DNA of 64,000 nucleotides from the NCBI GenBank assembly GCA_027036135.1, contig JALVSY010000007.1, positions 376,880-440,879 on the forward strand. Direction: 5' to 3'. The translations under genes were made by a program, and so were the position numbers. Below the pieces are notes generated by a model that searched no databases, was not told the origin of the DNA, and saw only the letters and a program-made list of their open reading frames with translations. This DNA is from Pyrodictiaceae archaeon. Lineage in GTDB: Archaea > Thermoproteota > Thermoprotei_A > Sulfolobales > Pyrodictiaceae. This document shows positions 8,047 to 15,859 of this stretch, piece by piece. The stretch's first letter is position 1. Each line of letters starts with the position of its first letter.

Positions 8047-8820
8047 ATGACCAAGAGGATAAGCATAGCCAGTAACACAGCCAGCTGGGACGAGGCATCA
8101 ATAGATACAATAGAGACCAATCAAGCAAAGAAGAATAAGCCGAGAAGCAAGCTAGTGGAAGCAATAGCGGTACTGTTGCTCGCTAGACCCATGCGTGCAT
8201 CGGAAATAGCACAGGTTGTTGGAAAGCCAACACGCTACATCAGTAGCTACCTTAGCTACTGGAAGACCAGAGGTCTCTTCGAGTACGATAATGGGTTCTG
8301 GATCCTAACTCCACAGGGAGAGGAATTTGCACGAAATATACTCGAACGAGAAATGAACTCGAGAGTTGCACAATACGCGGCCCTAGCAAGACAAATACTA
8401 GTTTCAACACAAGAAGAAAACATACACCAGGCAATAAACAGCAAAAAACAAGCACCACCCAGCCCTGTCTCAGGCCAGCTCCAGTCATTCATTGCTAGCT
8501 TTACCAACAATAGTGACAATAAACGGCAAAAGAAGCGTCCACGAAAACTCTGCGTAAGAGCGATAATAGAGGACCTAGAGCTCGAAGAGGACGAACGAAT
8601 AGTCATGGAAGCCCTAATGGAGCACTACCTAAAATGGAACATGACCTATACTTACCTAGACCAGCTTGAAAAACAACTAGAGGCAGATAGAACATGGCTA
8701 TTCATGGTGCTTAGAAGCCTACAAGCAAAAGGACTAATCTACATATACAATGATCGCAGACTCGGAACAAGAATAGGGCTATCAAAGAACACGAAGAAGT
8801 ACCTAGCACTCTGTAACTAG
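8047..8820 (+). CDS. Tandem winged-helix protein, WhiP-like replication initiator candidate
   Basis: 257 residues. The first winged helix spans residues ~38-105 (RPMRASEIAQVVGKPTRYIS, SYLSYWKTRGLFEY). A Gln/Ser-rich linker follows, and a second winged helix spans ~190-255 (DERIVMEALMEHYLKW, LRSLQAKGLIYIY). This two-domain plan, and the ASEIAQVVG/SSYLSYWKxxGL wording, resemble crenarchaeal WhiP, which in Sulfolobus lies beside replication origin oriC3 and binds it. The gene is followed by a 426-bp AT-rich gene-free stretch. It could instead be an ordinary regulator. Confidence 0.6.
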   Translation: MTKRISIASNTASWDEASIDTIETNQAKKNKPRSKLVEAIAVLLLARPMRASEIAQVVGKPTRYISSYLSYWKTRGLFEYDNGFWILTPQGEEFARNILEREMNSRVAQYAALARQILVSTQEENIHQAINSKKQAPPSPVSGQLQSFIASFTNNSDNKRQKKRPRKLCVRAIIEDLELEEDERIVMEALMEHYLKWNMTYTYLDQLEKQLEADRTWLFMVLRSLQAKGLIYIYNDRRLGTRIGLSKNTKKYLALCN

Positions 8821-8852
8821 TATACTCTACTCTCACAAATAACAAGTCAAAG

Positions 8853-8877
8853 AGGTATTCTTGTCACGGGAATACCT
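8853..8877. repeat. Perfect 8-bp inverted repeat
   Basis: AGGTATTC (8853-8860) and GAATACCT (8870-8877) are exact reverse complements around 9 nt (TTGTCACGG). It lies 33 bp after the whiP-like stop codon. Could be a hairpin at the mRNA end or a binding site for a dimeric protein. Confidence 0.7.
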
Positions 8878-9132
8878 AAACAAAGATTCGAACGCCTCTC
8901 GCATCCATTGTTCGCATTAACATTATTCAAATTATCTCATCAGTATCCATTATACAGTTTATACAAACCGACAATAAATCCTATAATAAAGTGAGTGCCA
9001 AGACCTTGTTACAAAGCCTATAATGACTATACACTCATGAATACACCATAGCAATGAGAATCTTTGTCTATAGTTGTAGTAGATACTGCACTCTAGGCCA
9101 TGGAGACAGATAATTATGCAGCTCTAAGAATA

Positions 9133-9150
9133 ATAGGGCAAAAGTCCTAT
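9133..9150. repeat. Short hairpin in the same gene-free stretch
   Basis: ATAGGGC and GTCCTAT around AAAA can form a 7-bp stem with one G-T wobble. No U-tract follows. Role unknown. Confidence 0.45.
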
Positions 9151-9246
9151 TCCCAAGCCATGTGTTCACTACAATTCTATTTGTTTTAAATGCAGAGGAA
9201 TGATATAGTGAATTTGGCAGAGTGCCAGGGGAAGAGTCTATGTCTC

Positions 9247-9468
9247 TTAAAGACCAAAAGCTTTCCTCCTATTCCTTAGCTTGATTCTCCAGTATAGGTC
9301 ACGTGTTTTTGGCGATGATCTTGTTTCAAGGATTTTTCCCGTGCTTGTAATAAAGTATATTCTATCCCCGCGTATTTCTGCGTCAACTAGGTCTTCAAAA
9401 TGTGATAAATCGGATATAATGTTTTCCTTGTTTCGTGAAGAGTAGAAATCGAGTGATCTCTTATTCAA
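9247..9468 (-). CDS. Small hypothetical protein
   Basis: 73 residues (FEDLVDAEIRGDRIYFITST, then a basic tail RIKLRNRRKAFGL). TTG start at 9468. The composition is protein-like, and on the minus strand an AT-rich TATA-like stretch (around 9490-9505) precedes it. No family recognised. Confidence 0.45.
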   Translation of the reverse strand: MNKRSLDFYSSRNKENIISDLSHFEDLVDAEIRGDRIYFITSTGKILETRSSPKTRDLYWRIKLRNRRKAFGL

Positions 9469-9544
9469 GGGTGTTCCCGTCCCTCGTATATAGAATTAAT
9501 TTAATGTACTGGTTTATTTAAGCTTGATGCATATGAGTAGTACG

Positions 9545-9610
9545 GGGGATGCGGAGGCCGATTTATCCTGACTAGGAGCATGTGATGAGTGGAGACCTCG
9601 CCGAAACCCT
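9545..9610 (+). ncRNA. Possible C/D box guide RNA with degenerate outer boxes
   Basis: Internal boxes are perfect: D' CTGA (9568-9571) and C' GTGATGA (9582-9588). A 12-nt guide (GTGGAGACCTCG) separates C' from a variant box D, CCGA (9601-9604). Twelve nt before D' lies a weak box C (ATGCGGA 9549-9555). The two 12-nt spacings are right for archaeal guides, but the outer kink-turn is poor, so this is tentative. Confidence 0.35.
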
Positions 9611-9648
9611 TTTACTTCCATAAAATGAAAAGAGGTAGTGTGTTTGTG

Positions 9649-10425
9649 TTAGTATAGTTCCTCTAGTTTTTGTTTTATTATTTTTTCTGCCTCTTCTTTC
9701 TCTATTTTCTTGTATTTTAGCTCATTTGCTTTTTGCGCTATTAGTGAAGGCGATGCTATTAGTTTCTCGAGGTCTGTTTCAATGAGCGCCTCGGCTCTAT
9801 AGGCCTCTTTCCCATAGACTATTATGAATGTTGTCTTTGTTTTGTCTTCGCTAGGTGCTAGTATTGCTAAGCCAGTGTTCTCGCCCCTATCGTTCTTTAG
9901 GAGTGCGAGTCCCTCTCCGTTCTTAGTCTTTCCAACAACTAGAGCATCCGCTATCGTCACTGGCGGTGATAGTTCCTCTTCGCGCTTCAGGGCTGCTTCT
10001 CTCCGGGCTGCTACCTCTTTCTCAACTTCCCTTTCTTTTGCCTCTGTCCAGGCTCTTTCCTCCTCTGTTACTGGTCTAGCCAGTACCTCCTTTGCGGCCT
10101 CTATGACCTCTTTGACGGCCTTCTCTACTTCTTTGTCAGGTATTCTTCTGAATGCTTCTACTCTTAGTGTGTCGAGTTTCCACTCGATGTCCCCGTCCCT
10201 TAGCTCGTACTCTATCCTGACTCTTACAACGTCTCCCTTGTCCAGCTTTAGCTTGTTTACCAGTATCTCGAATAGGAGGCGGTTAAGCTCTCCCGCCCGG
10301 TACGCGACTTGTCTCGACTCTATCTTGCCTGACCTTATCTCATCCCTGAGCTGCGCGAAGAGTACTCTCCGAATCTTGTCCGCATATGCACCAGCTATTA
10401 CGAGGCCCGAGGAGAGCTGGGGCAT
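9649..10425 (-). CDS. DUF2258-like conserved archaeal protein
   Basis: 258 residues. It starts MPQLSSGLVIAGAYADKIRR, and the N-terminal domain ends around DGDIEWKLDTLRVEAF, wording I associate with crenarchaeal DUF2258. A long charged helix with Glu/Lys/Arg repeats covers residues ~90-155, and a C-terminal alpha/beta part follows (ADALVVGKTKNGEGLALLKN). Biochemical role unknown to me. The gene lies 26 nt downstream of the Nre gene and probably shares its transcript. Confidence 0.6.
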   Translation of the reverse strand: MPQLSSGLVIAGAYADKIRRVLFAQLRDEIRSGKIESRQVAYRAGELNRLLFEILVNKLKLDKGDVVRVRIEYELRDGDIEWKLDTLRVEAFRRIPDKEVEKAVKEVIEAAKEVLARPVTEEERAWTEAKEREVEKEVAARREAALKREEELSPPVTIADALVVGKTKNGEGLALLKNDRGENTGLAILAPSEDKTKTTFIIVYGKEAYRAEALIETDLEKLIASPSLIAQKANELKYKKIEKEEAEKIIKQKLEELY

Positions 10426-10451
10426 AACTACCGCCGCTAAGGGAATTAGAT

Positions 10452-11732
10452 TTAGTAGAGGGTTAAATGTAGTCGGGCTACTGGGTTTTCTTTAGGAAAA
10501 TAGTCGAGTCTCTTCGTTTTCTCGTAGCTCTTTAGAATAGTGGATGATTGTAACGAGTCTAGGGCGGTTGCTGATTTAAAGAATCTTGATGCATATCTTA
10601 TCGCTTCCTCGAGGGATTGTGTCCTAAAGGGTTTCTGTGAGAGTGCTTTCCTGCTAGTTTCGCGTATATGCCAATTACCTACTGGTGCAAAGTATTCTCT
10701 CGTTATCTCTCTTATAATAATTGCTTTTGCCTGTCTTTTTCTACGGTAGAGATGCTCGGCTAGAGCTAGCCTAATAGCCATGTAGCCTCCATCGAGTGGG
10801 TTCATCTTTAGGCTATGGTACTCCCTTATACGATAAGCTACTGGTTCTAATGATTGCTTTGTCCATGGTGTTAGGGGATGCCAGATCTCGAAGAGTTCTG
10901 CCTCGAAGCCGCCCGGGAGCAGTATTATGGTGAAGTAGTTGCCGAGGTAAGATGCATGGTAGACCTCAATATCGTCTATGGATCTATATGTTCTTACTCT
11001 GTGCAGTAGCTTGCTCGATATTATTTGGTCAACAGCGGTTATGGCCCACCTTGTTGGTACGAGGCGGCGATTGCGTAGCCTGCCTAAAAGGCCCATTGAG
11101 AAAGCCCTCGTGATTAAATATGTGTCTAGCCCGCTACCATATAGTTCTAGGACCGCATCGGTGGCCGTAGCGTCGTCCCATATCAGTTTCTCTAGTCTTG
11201 GGTGCAGGGTTGGGTTCTCGCTTATTCTTAGATCCTTAGCGGGTGCTGAGGGCCCTTGTGGTGCTAGTAACCCATCGAAGCGAAGTGATGGTATAGGTGG
11301 TTTTTCGAGAACAGCCTCGCTATCAACAGGCTTGAGCGATGTCGCGGCCAACGATATTTCCTTCTCATACAGCTTCCAGGGATTTGATGCCTCTATGCGG
11401 GTTACCGCCCCAAGTAGCTGTGATCTTAGCTCTATGATCTCCCCCAAGGGTAGGTGGGCTTGGTGCCATCCGGGCGGGTTATCGTATATCTTAGCCTCCG
11501 CGCCGCTTATCCCGGGAGGTATCTGATAGATAACAGGGATTCTTGGATAATTCGCCTCACCCACTACTATGCTTGGTGGCGTGGAGCCGAGTACATCGCT
11601 AGGAGACGGTATACGCGACACAGCTTGTACTTGTGCACGGAAACGAGCAAGTATAGGGCAATAGGGCAATCCACATAACCGTTTGTAGCCCTTACAGCGC
11701 GCACATAGCTGCGGAGATATCCTCTTCGGCAC
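10452..11732 (-). CDS. Archaeal DNA repair protein Nre (DUF650/DUF651)
   Basis: 426 residues. The N-terminus carries a zinc-finger-like CARCKGYKRLCGLPYCP (residues ~11-27). It is followed by the Nre core (PPSIVVGEANYPRIPVIYQI and NPPGWHQAHLPLGEIIELRS) and a C-terminal DUF651-type region with KMNPLDGGYMAIRLALAEHL. Nre proteins act in repair of alkylation and crosslink damage and usually carry a C-terminal PCNA-binding peptide. Here the very C-terminus (ARLHLTLY) does not show a clear one. KRLDYFP about 15 residues earlier is a poor candidate. Confidence 0.85.
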   Translation of the reverse strand: MPKRISPQLCARCKGYKRLCGLPYCPILARFRAQVQAVSRIPSPSDVLGSTPPSIVVGEANYPRIPVIYQIPPGISGAEAKIYDNPPGWHQAHLPLGEIIELRSQLLGAVTRIEASNPWKLYEKEISLAATSLKPVDSEAVLEKPPIPSLRFDGLLAPQGPSAPAKDLRISENPTLHPRLEKLIWDDATATDAVLELYGSGLDTYLITRAFSMGLLGRLRNRRLVPTRWAITAVDQIISSKLLHRVRTYRSIDDIEVYHASYLGNYFTIILLPGGFEAELFEIWHPLTPWTKQSLEPVAYRIREYHSLKMNPLDGGYMAIRLALAEHLYRRKRQAKAIIIREITREYFAPVGNWHIRETSRKALSQKPFRTQSLEEAIRYASRFFKSATALDSLQSSTILKSYEKTKRLDYFPKENPVARLHLTLY

Positions 11733-11895
11733 TCCCTCTCCTCCCTTATAGCTGAGGGGTGTCTTAGCTTACCTTTCCGAATACTACTAAAGCTTTATTC
11801 TTCCTTCTTTAGGTTTATAGCATATCTCTGCCAAGTGATAAGTAGGTGTATAGAGACTTGGTTGTTGTGAATATGTCTAGGAGGAGGTTCCGAGG

Positions 11896-13005
11896 CTAGT
11901 ATAGTTTGAACCTGAGGACACCTACTAGTCCCTTGAATGTTCTCCTTATCCATTCTGCCTCCGGGTAGTCTCCGCTGAGTATGTAGACCTTTGTCCCGTA
12001 CTTCTTTGCCTCCTCGGCTAATATATCAGCATCTTCTCGCTCTTCGTCAACTATGAGGTACTTTAGGGCACCCATTTGTAGAGCTGTTTTAACGTCTCTA
12101 TCACCGTATATTGCTAGTCCGTCATCCTTTGCTAAGTGTATTTTGAACTCCTCTATGGCCTTGTGTAGCTCGGCGTACTTGTTCTTCTCTATAATGTCGG
12201 CGGCCTTTATTACGAGTTCGCGTAGCCCTGCCTCGCCTTGGTATGCCACGTCAACTGTTTGTGGCGCTATCTTTTGGCGCACACGGTAATCTAAGAAGTC
12301 CTTTGCCTCTTTCATGAAGTCTTGTTTAGCGTATGCTGGGCCTCCGAGGATAATTGCTCTTAGCTTCCCTTTCTCTATTAGTGGCAGGAAGTGCTTGTTC
12401 ATTGCCTCGGCTACTTCTTTGTAGAAGCCCTTAACGAATTGCTCTATTTGTCTATCGAATCGGCGCTGGCTTTGACCTCCTCTATGATGTTTTCCTGGAA
12501 CATAGCCTTCGAGTTCCTCGAGTACCTGTATCCGGCTACCCTTTAGCAAGCCTATGGTTGCTTCATCTCTCTCAACGATTACTAGTCCGTAGGTCTCCTC
12601 GCTCTCAACCATTTCCTCAAGGAACTCGGTGTGGAACCATTTATCGGTCCTATAGAAGAATACTGGTACAGACTCTGGCGGCGAGAACATTAGGCATATG
12701 AAGTCATTCGTGTCCATATCCTGGCCACAGAAGAGTACTAGCCCGTTGGGCGGTACCTTCTGCACCTTAGTAAGCCTATCCATAGCAGCAGCGAGTGCTC
12801 GTTGTACTGCGTCACGGGTCCGCTTGAGCTTAATGTTATCAGTTATCGAGTACTCTGTGCGCAGCAAGCTAACAACGTCGCTTATAGGCCTCCCTGGCGG
12901 AATATAGAGGCTTAAGAGCACTGTTGCTGGCGCCTTCCATTTCTTAAGCTCTCGTATTATCTTTTTCAGCGTGGTCTTATCGACTTCTAGCCTCGCTGTA
13001 CTCAT
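11896..13005 (-). CDS. prf1: Peptide chain release factor aRF1
   Basis: Recognises all three stop codons and triggers peptidyl-tRNA hydrolysis. 369 residues, normal for the archaeal family. The catalytic GGQ is in KHHRGGQSQRRFDRQ (residues ~174-188). The stop-codon-recognition motif usually written NIKS appears here as NIKL (TDNIKLKRTRDAV, residues ~55-67). The C-terminal eRF1 domain 3 ends GVLRFKLY. Start ATG 13005. It is a single gene with no operon partner visible. Confidence 0.93.
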   Translation of the reverse strand: MSTARLEVDKTTLKKIIRELKKWKAPATVLLSLYIPPGRPISDVVSLLRTEYSITDNIKLKRTRDAVQRALAAAMDRLTKVQKVPPNGLVLFCGQDMDTNDFICLMFSPPESVPVFFYRTDKWFHTEFLEEMVESEETYGLVIVERDEATIGLLKGSRIQVLEELEGYVPGKHHRGGQSQRRFDRQIEQFVKGFYKEVAEAMNKHFLPLIEKGKLRAIILGGPAYAKQDFMKEAKDFLDYRVRQKIAPQTVDVAYQGEAGLRELVIKAADIIEKNKYAELHKAIEEFKIHLAKDDGLAIYGDRDVKTALQMGALKYLIVDEEREDADILAEEAKKYGTKVYILSGDYPEAEWIRRTFKGLVGVLRFKLY

Positions 13006-13134
13006 AGAGTTCCCCCTTCACACTAGGAATAACGCCATACACTTATAACGATACAAGCTCCTCTACAAGGGTATTACTTAGCCCTTTGTTTTAGAAAAGC
13101 GTATTAGCAGTAACAATTATCTCGGGGATTAGCA

Positions 13135-13437
13135 GTGATAATGGAGGTAACCGTATTTCATGGCTATGGTTCACTAAGCCAAGGAGTCCTTAAGAATATT
13201 AGGAAAGCTACAGAGATCCTTCGTGACCAAGGCTACATAGTCATTATCCGTGAAGTAACGGTTCCAGCACTTGATGCTGAGGATGACTTTACCCCCTTTG
13301 TTATGGTTAATGGTGTTGAACTTCACATACCCTTTGTTGAGGTCGACGAAAATATTCTTGCCCAGTACATCGTAGAAAGTATTGAGGCCTATGAGAACAT
13401 GCTAGGGTTACCCGCACCACCAGTTGCTATTGCCTAG
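13135..13437 (+). CDS. Small hypothetical protein, possible thioredoxin-like fold
   Basis: 100 residues beginning MEVTVFHGYGSLSQGVLKNI, with beta-alpha-beta pattern and a later FVMVNGVELHIPF that resembles the VNG turn of thioredoxin-like folds. No CxxC is present, so it is not a redox protein. ATG at 13138 would also work. Its stop overlaps the stop of the minus-strand neighbour by 4 bp. Confidence 0.55.
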   Translation: MIMEVTVFHGYGSLSQGVLKNIRKATEILRDQGYIVIIREVTVPALDAEDDFTPFVMVNGVELHIPFVEVDENILAQYIVESIEAYENMLGLPAPPVAIA

Positions 13438-13865
13438 GCTACTTGCTCTGTCTTCGATCTAAGGCCTAGCTTGTAGAACGGGCATGTGCTCCAGTATTTT
13501 TCGCACCTAGCTACCTCGCTCCGCGTAAGAAGCCGATTAAGTACAGTACAGTAGGCCAGGTACCCGCCTCCATAGGTATATATCTTTATAAATGGGCAAT
13601 CCGAGCGAGGCTTAGACGATAACAAGTGTATAGCGGGGTAAGGTCTAAGCTGCTTCTCCAAAGCCGGTTTCATGGCTTGCTCAAGCGGTGATTTCCTCGT
13701 AGAGGCCTCTGGGTCAACGTAGAACCTGCATGACTTATACTCAGCCTCTGAGCCTAGGCACCTCTCCTTAGAGACCACTGCTGCAGAGGGCTTGCTAAGT
13801 TTCGGAGAGGTACAAACACCTCCCTGATACCACGGACACGGCATTACCGAGTCACCGCTACTCAA
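13434..13865 (-). CDS. Cys-rich hypothetical protein with two metal-cluster-like motifs
   Basis: 143 residues with nine cysteines in two groups. The first is CPWYQGGVCTSPK ... C ... CRFY near the N-terminus. The second is CPFIK ... YCTV ... CEKYWSTCPFY near the C-terminus. The two-fold Cys pattern suggests two Fe-S clusters or zinc sites. A similar CPYY...GKC...C...GCPVF arrangement occurs in the protein at 16256-16588, so the two may be related. Function unknown. Confidence 0.6.
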   Translation of the reverse strand: MSSGDSVMPCPWYQGGVCTSPKLSKPSAAVVSKERCLGSEAEYKSCRFYVDPEASTRKSPLEQAMKPALEKQLRPYPAIHLLSSKPRSDCPFIKIYTYGGGYLAYCTVLNRLLTRSEVARCEKYWSTCPFYKLGLRSKTEQVA

Positions 13866-13903
13866 GGTACTATGTTACTGTACCAGGGCTGTGTATTAGA
13901 GGA

Positions 13904-14137
13904 TTAGTTCTCTTCCTGCTCTTTTCTATCTCTGCATTTCTCCAGTTCTCTTCTAAGACGCTCATTCTCTTCAGATATTGCTTCGATGCGTTGCTCAAGC
14001 TTCCTTATAATTGCTAATAGCTCTTTAACTTCTTCCTGGGAATTACAAGAGGTTATGCACTGGGATAATTGGTATCTTAGCTCCTCGTTCTCTTTTCTAA
14101 GAAGCATGGCTTCTCTGCATTGCTTGTTAGCAGTCAC
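13904..14137 (-). CDS. Small coiled-coil protein
   Basis: 77 residues, almost wholly heptad coiled coil (LLAIIRKLEQRIEAISEENE) with an acidic tail and three Cys around residue 28-31. No enzymatic motif. ATG 14137. It lies in a run of minus-strand genes of unknown role. Confidence 0.5.
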   Translation of the reverse strand: MTANKQCREAMLLRKENEELRYQLSQCITSCNSQEEVKELLAIIRKLEQRIEAISEENERLRRELEKCRDRKEQEEN

Positions 14138-14194
14138 GAGGAGGCACCGTCCTCGATATGTCTTAGTACTAACCTCTTAGCCTCTTGAAGAGAG

Positions 14195-14581
14195 TTAGGC
14201 TAGGTTGCAGCAAGGAGGATTCTTGCAGCAAGGATCAAGGCCGCTTTGGCATCTAGTTTTAAACCATTCTCTAATAAGGAAAGCAGCTCTCTCATCGAGA
14301 ACCATCAAGCCGCTTATGATATACGTGTTTGCATGGCAGTAGCCCTCTTTTTTCATAGTCTTAATTATTGGTGATAGAAGGGACTTTATAAGAAATAACC
14401 ACAAGTTCCAGTCGGGTAACTCGAAGATCTCGGATTCATTCGTTATACCATAAGTGGCTAACGCCTCCTCGGCAATAACAAGTACCTTTGCAGCTACTTG
14501 CCCTGGCACCTTGGCTGCCCTGAGGCTAGTTCGCAATGCATCCAGTAACTTCAATACCTTTCCCTTGTAACACGGACACAC
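14195..14581 (-). CDS. Helical hypothetical protein with Cys-rich ends
   Basis: 128 residues. CPC lies at the N-terminus and DPCCKNPPCCNLA at the C-terminus, flanking a helical core (VAAKVLVIAEEALATYGI). The six C-terminal cysteines could bind metal or form disulfides. No family recognised. Confidence 0.55.
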   Translation of the reverse strand: MCPCYKGKVLKLLDALRTSLRAAKVPGQVAAKVLVIAEEALATYGITNESEIFELPDWNLWLFLIKSLLSPIIKTMKKEGYCHANTYIISGLMVLDERAAFLIREWFKTRCQSGLDPCCKNPPCCNLA

Positions 14582-14610
14582 ATGGGTACCATATAGTCTT
14601 TTACTATATC

Positions 14611-14629
14611 ATATCGCATTAAGCGATAT
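14611..14629. repeat. Perfect 7-bp hairpin
   Basis: ATATCGC (14611-14617) and GCGATAT (14623-14629) around ATTAA. A second hairpin, ATCTCC with GGAGAT (14670-14689), follows. Both lie just upstream of the guide RNA at 14698. Confidence 0.6.
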
Positions 14630-14697
14630 AGGTTTCTGAGAAATGCGAAGCTATTGCCTAAACAATATAATCTCCTAGGAAACGGAGATACCTTCTA

Positions 14698-14763
14698 GGG
14701 GATGATAATAAAAGGCCTCTACTGATGCACACCTCATTGATGACGCTTTAGGCCGTTGACCCC
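14698..14763 (+). ncRNA. C/D box guide RNA, 16S rRNA target
   Basis: Order: terminal stem GGG (of GGGG 14698-14701), box C ATGATAA (14702-14708), 13-nt guide, box D' CTGA (14722-14725), C' TTGATGA (14737-14743), 12-nt guide CGCTTTAGGCCG, box D TTGA (14756-14759), stem CCC. Box C has A instead of G at position 6 and box D has T instead of C at position 1. These two bases pair in the kink-turn, so the changes compensate. The D guide is complementary over 11 nt to GGCCTAAAGCG, a conserved archaeal 16S segment. Confidence 0.8.
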
Positions 14764-14784
14764 GCTAAGGTGCCTTACTCTAGG

Positions 14785-15150
14785 CTAAAACACCTTTAAT
14801 GGGTCTCTTTCCGGCTCTCCGTAGAGTAGTCTCTTGAGCTCGTAATGAATCTCGTATACTGTCGCTCTTATAGCTCCTGGCACGAACTGATTACTTATGA
14901 TCCTTGTGTATAGCTTATCTAGTTCGTTGTAGGCGGAAAACATGTTAGGAGAATCATTGCATAGCATCTTCTCAACCCTGCTTAATGCAAGCACAATGTA
15001 CTCAAGATTATCAACAACTTTCCTTAAGACCTCTGAATTACCGCTACTTAGTCGCTGTAGGTAATTCTCATAGTATGTCTGAGTAGTACTTATACCGTAG
15101 TGTAAGTGTTCGCATACAGAGATAAGCTCTAGCTTACTGTTAAGAATCAC
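14785..15150 (-). CDS. Helical hypothetical protein
   Basis: 121 residues, all-helical pattern (HLHYGISTTQTYYENYLQRL, VLRKVVDNLEYIVLALSRVE). No motif recognised. GTG/ATG choice is uncertain: the frame used starts at 15150. It sits alone between a guide RNA and a divergent HTH gene. Confidence 0.5.
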   Translation of the reverse strand: MILNSKLELISVCEHLHYGISTTQTYYENYLQRLSSGNSEVLRKVVDNLEYIVLALSRVEKMLCNDSPNMFSAYNELDKLYTRIISNQFVPGAIRATVYEIHYELKRLLYGEPERDPLKVF

Positions 15151-15267
15151 TTGTCAGTCCCCCAAGTAGCTATGATTATAGATAATAGGGGCAAGCTGTG
15201 TGCTCAAAGCGGTTCGGGGCAATAATACCCTTCAAGAGTAAGGTTTATCCCTTTAAAATGTAAGGGC

Positions 15268-15275
15268 TATAAAAG
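15268..15275 (+). promoter_or_regulatory. TATA box of the 15294 gene (leaderless)
   Basis: TATAAAAG in the context GGGCTATAAAAGG lies about 23 nt before ATG 15294, the crenarchaeal spacing for a leaderless transcript. Confidence 0.65.
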
Positions 15276-15293
15276 GGTGTGGGCTCGGAATAA

Positions 15294-15617
15294 ATGCATG
15301 GAGGCGGATTCGCAGTGGCAGCAGATCCCAGGCGCCGAAATAGCTCTGAAGAAGTATTTGTTTATGACCAAGGAATAGTACTTGATAAGCTATACGAGGA
15401 CGACGATGTAGTCGTTGTCGTGGCTCCTAATGAGGACCAACTCAGGGATATTATACTCGAGCTTCTCCAGGAAAGGCCAATGACTGTTAGAGAACTCCAT
15501 AGCAAGCTATCTGGGCTCGCAAGCGAGGACAAAATAAGGTATGCACTTAACAAGCTCATTGAAGAAGGTATTGTAGAGGGGGATGAGGAAGGTCGTTACT
15601 ACGCTCTATATACATAG
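15294..15617 (+). CDS. Winged-helix regulator
   Basis: 107 residues. An N-terminal acidic beta segment (DDDVVVVVAPNEDQL) precedes a winged helix (RDIILELLQERPMTVRELHS, RYALNKLIEEGIVEGDEEG). It probably binds DNA; the target is unknown. The strong TATA box in front fixes the ATG at 15294. Confidence 0.65.
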   Translation: MHGGGFAVAADPRRRNSSEEVFVYDQGIVLDKLYEDDDVVVVVAPNEDQLRDIILELLQERPMTVRELHSKLSGLASEDKIRYALNKLIEEGIVEGDEEGRYYALYT

Positions 15618-15689
15618 TATTAATTACCAGTATATTCTAGGCCTAATAGTTTCGGCTTACTTTTATACACTGGTGGTGTCTTCTTTTAT

Positions 15690-15828
15690 CTAATACAAAA
15701 GAAGAAAATTAGGTACACCCTAACAGTTTCTCTTAAACATTAAACTCCTACTGCTAGTTGTGCTAGGGTGCTTTAATATGGCTCTATTATTGCTGCTTAG
15801 TAGTTTTGTGTTGCTTCTTTTGTATTAG
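15690..15828. repeat. Nested inverted repeats, possible remnant of a small element
   Basis: The outer arms are CTAATACAAAAGAAG (15690-15704) and its exact complement (15814-15828), 15 bp. The inner arms are CACCCTA (15716-15722) and TAGGGTG (15764-15770). An additional copy of TCTTCTTTT (15680-15688) pairs with AAAAGAAGA (15697-15705), so the left arm can also form a local hairpin. There is no gene inside. It lies 31 bp before a frameshifted membrane-protein gene. Confidence 0.6.
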
Positions 15829-15859
15829 TACAGTAGTAGTTTCGATATAGGGTCTCTCT

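Larger units (their letters stand above)
8821..9246. other. 426-bp AT-rich gene-free region beside whiP-like gene; candidate origin
   Basis: No coding frame or guide RNA recognised. It contains two inverted repeats (8853-8877 and 9133-9150) and A/T-rich runs around 8930-9000. I did not find a clear Orc1/Cdc6 origin recognition box. Position next to a WhiP-like gene makes it the most plausible origin area in the window, but this rests on context only. Confidence 0.35.

Noticed and set aside
9824-10495. Long Ser-rich plus-strand frame of 223 codons
   Set aside because: Antisense reading of the charged helix of the DUF2258-like protein; Ser/Leu-rich composition is typical of such shadows.
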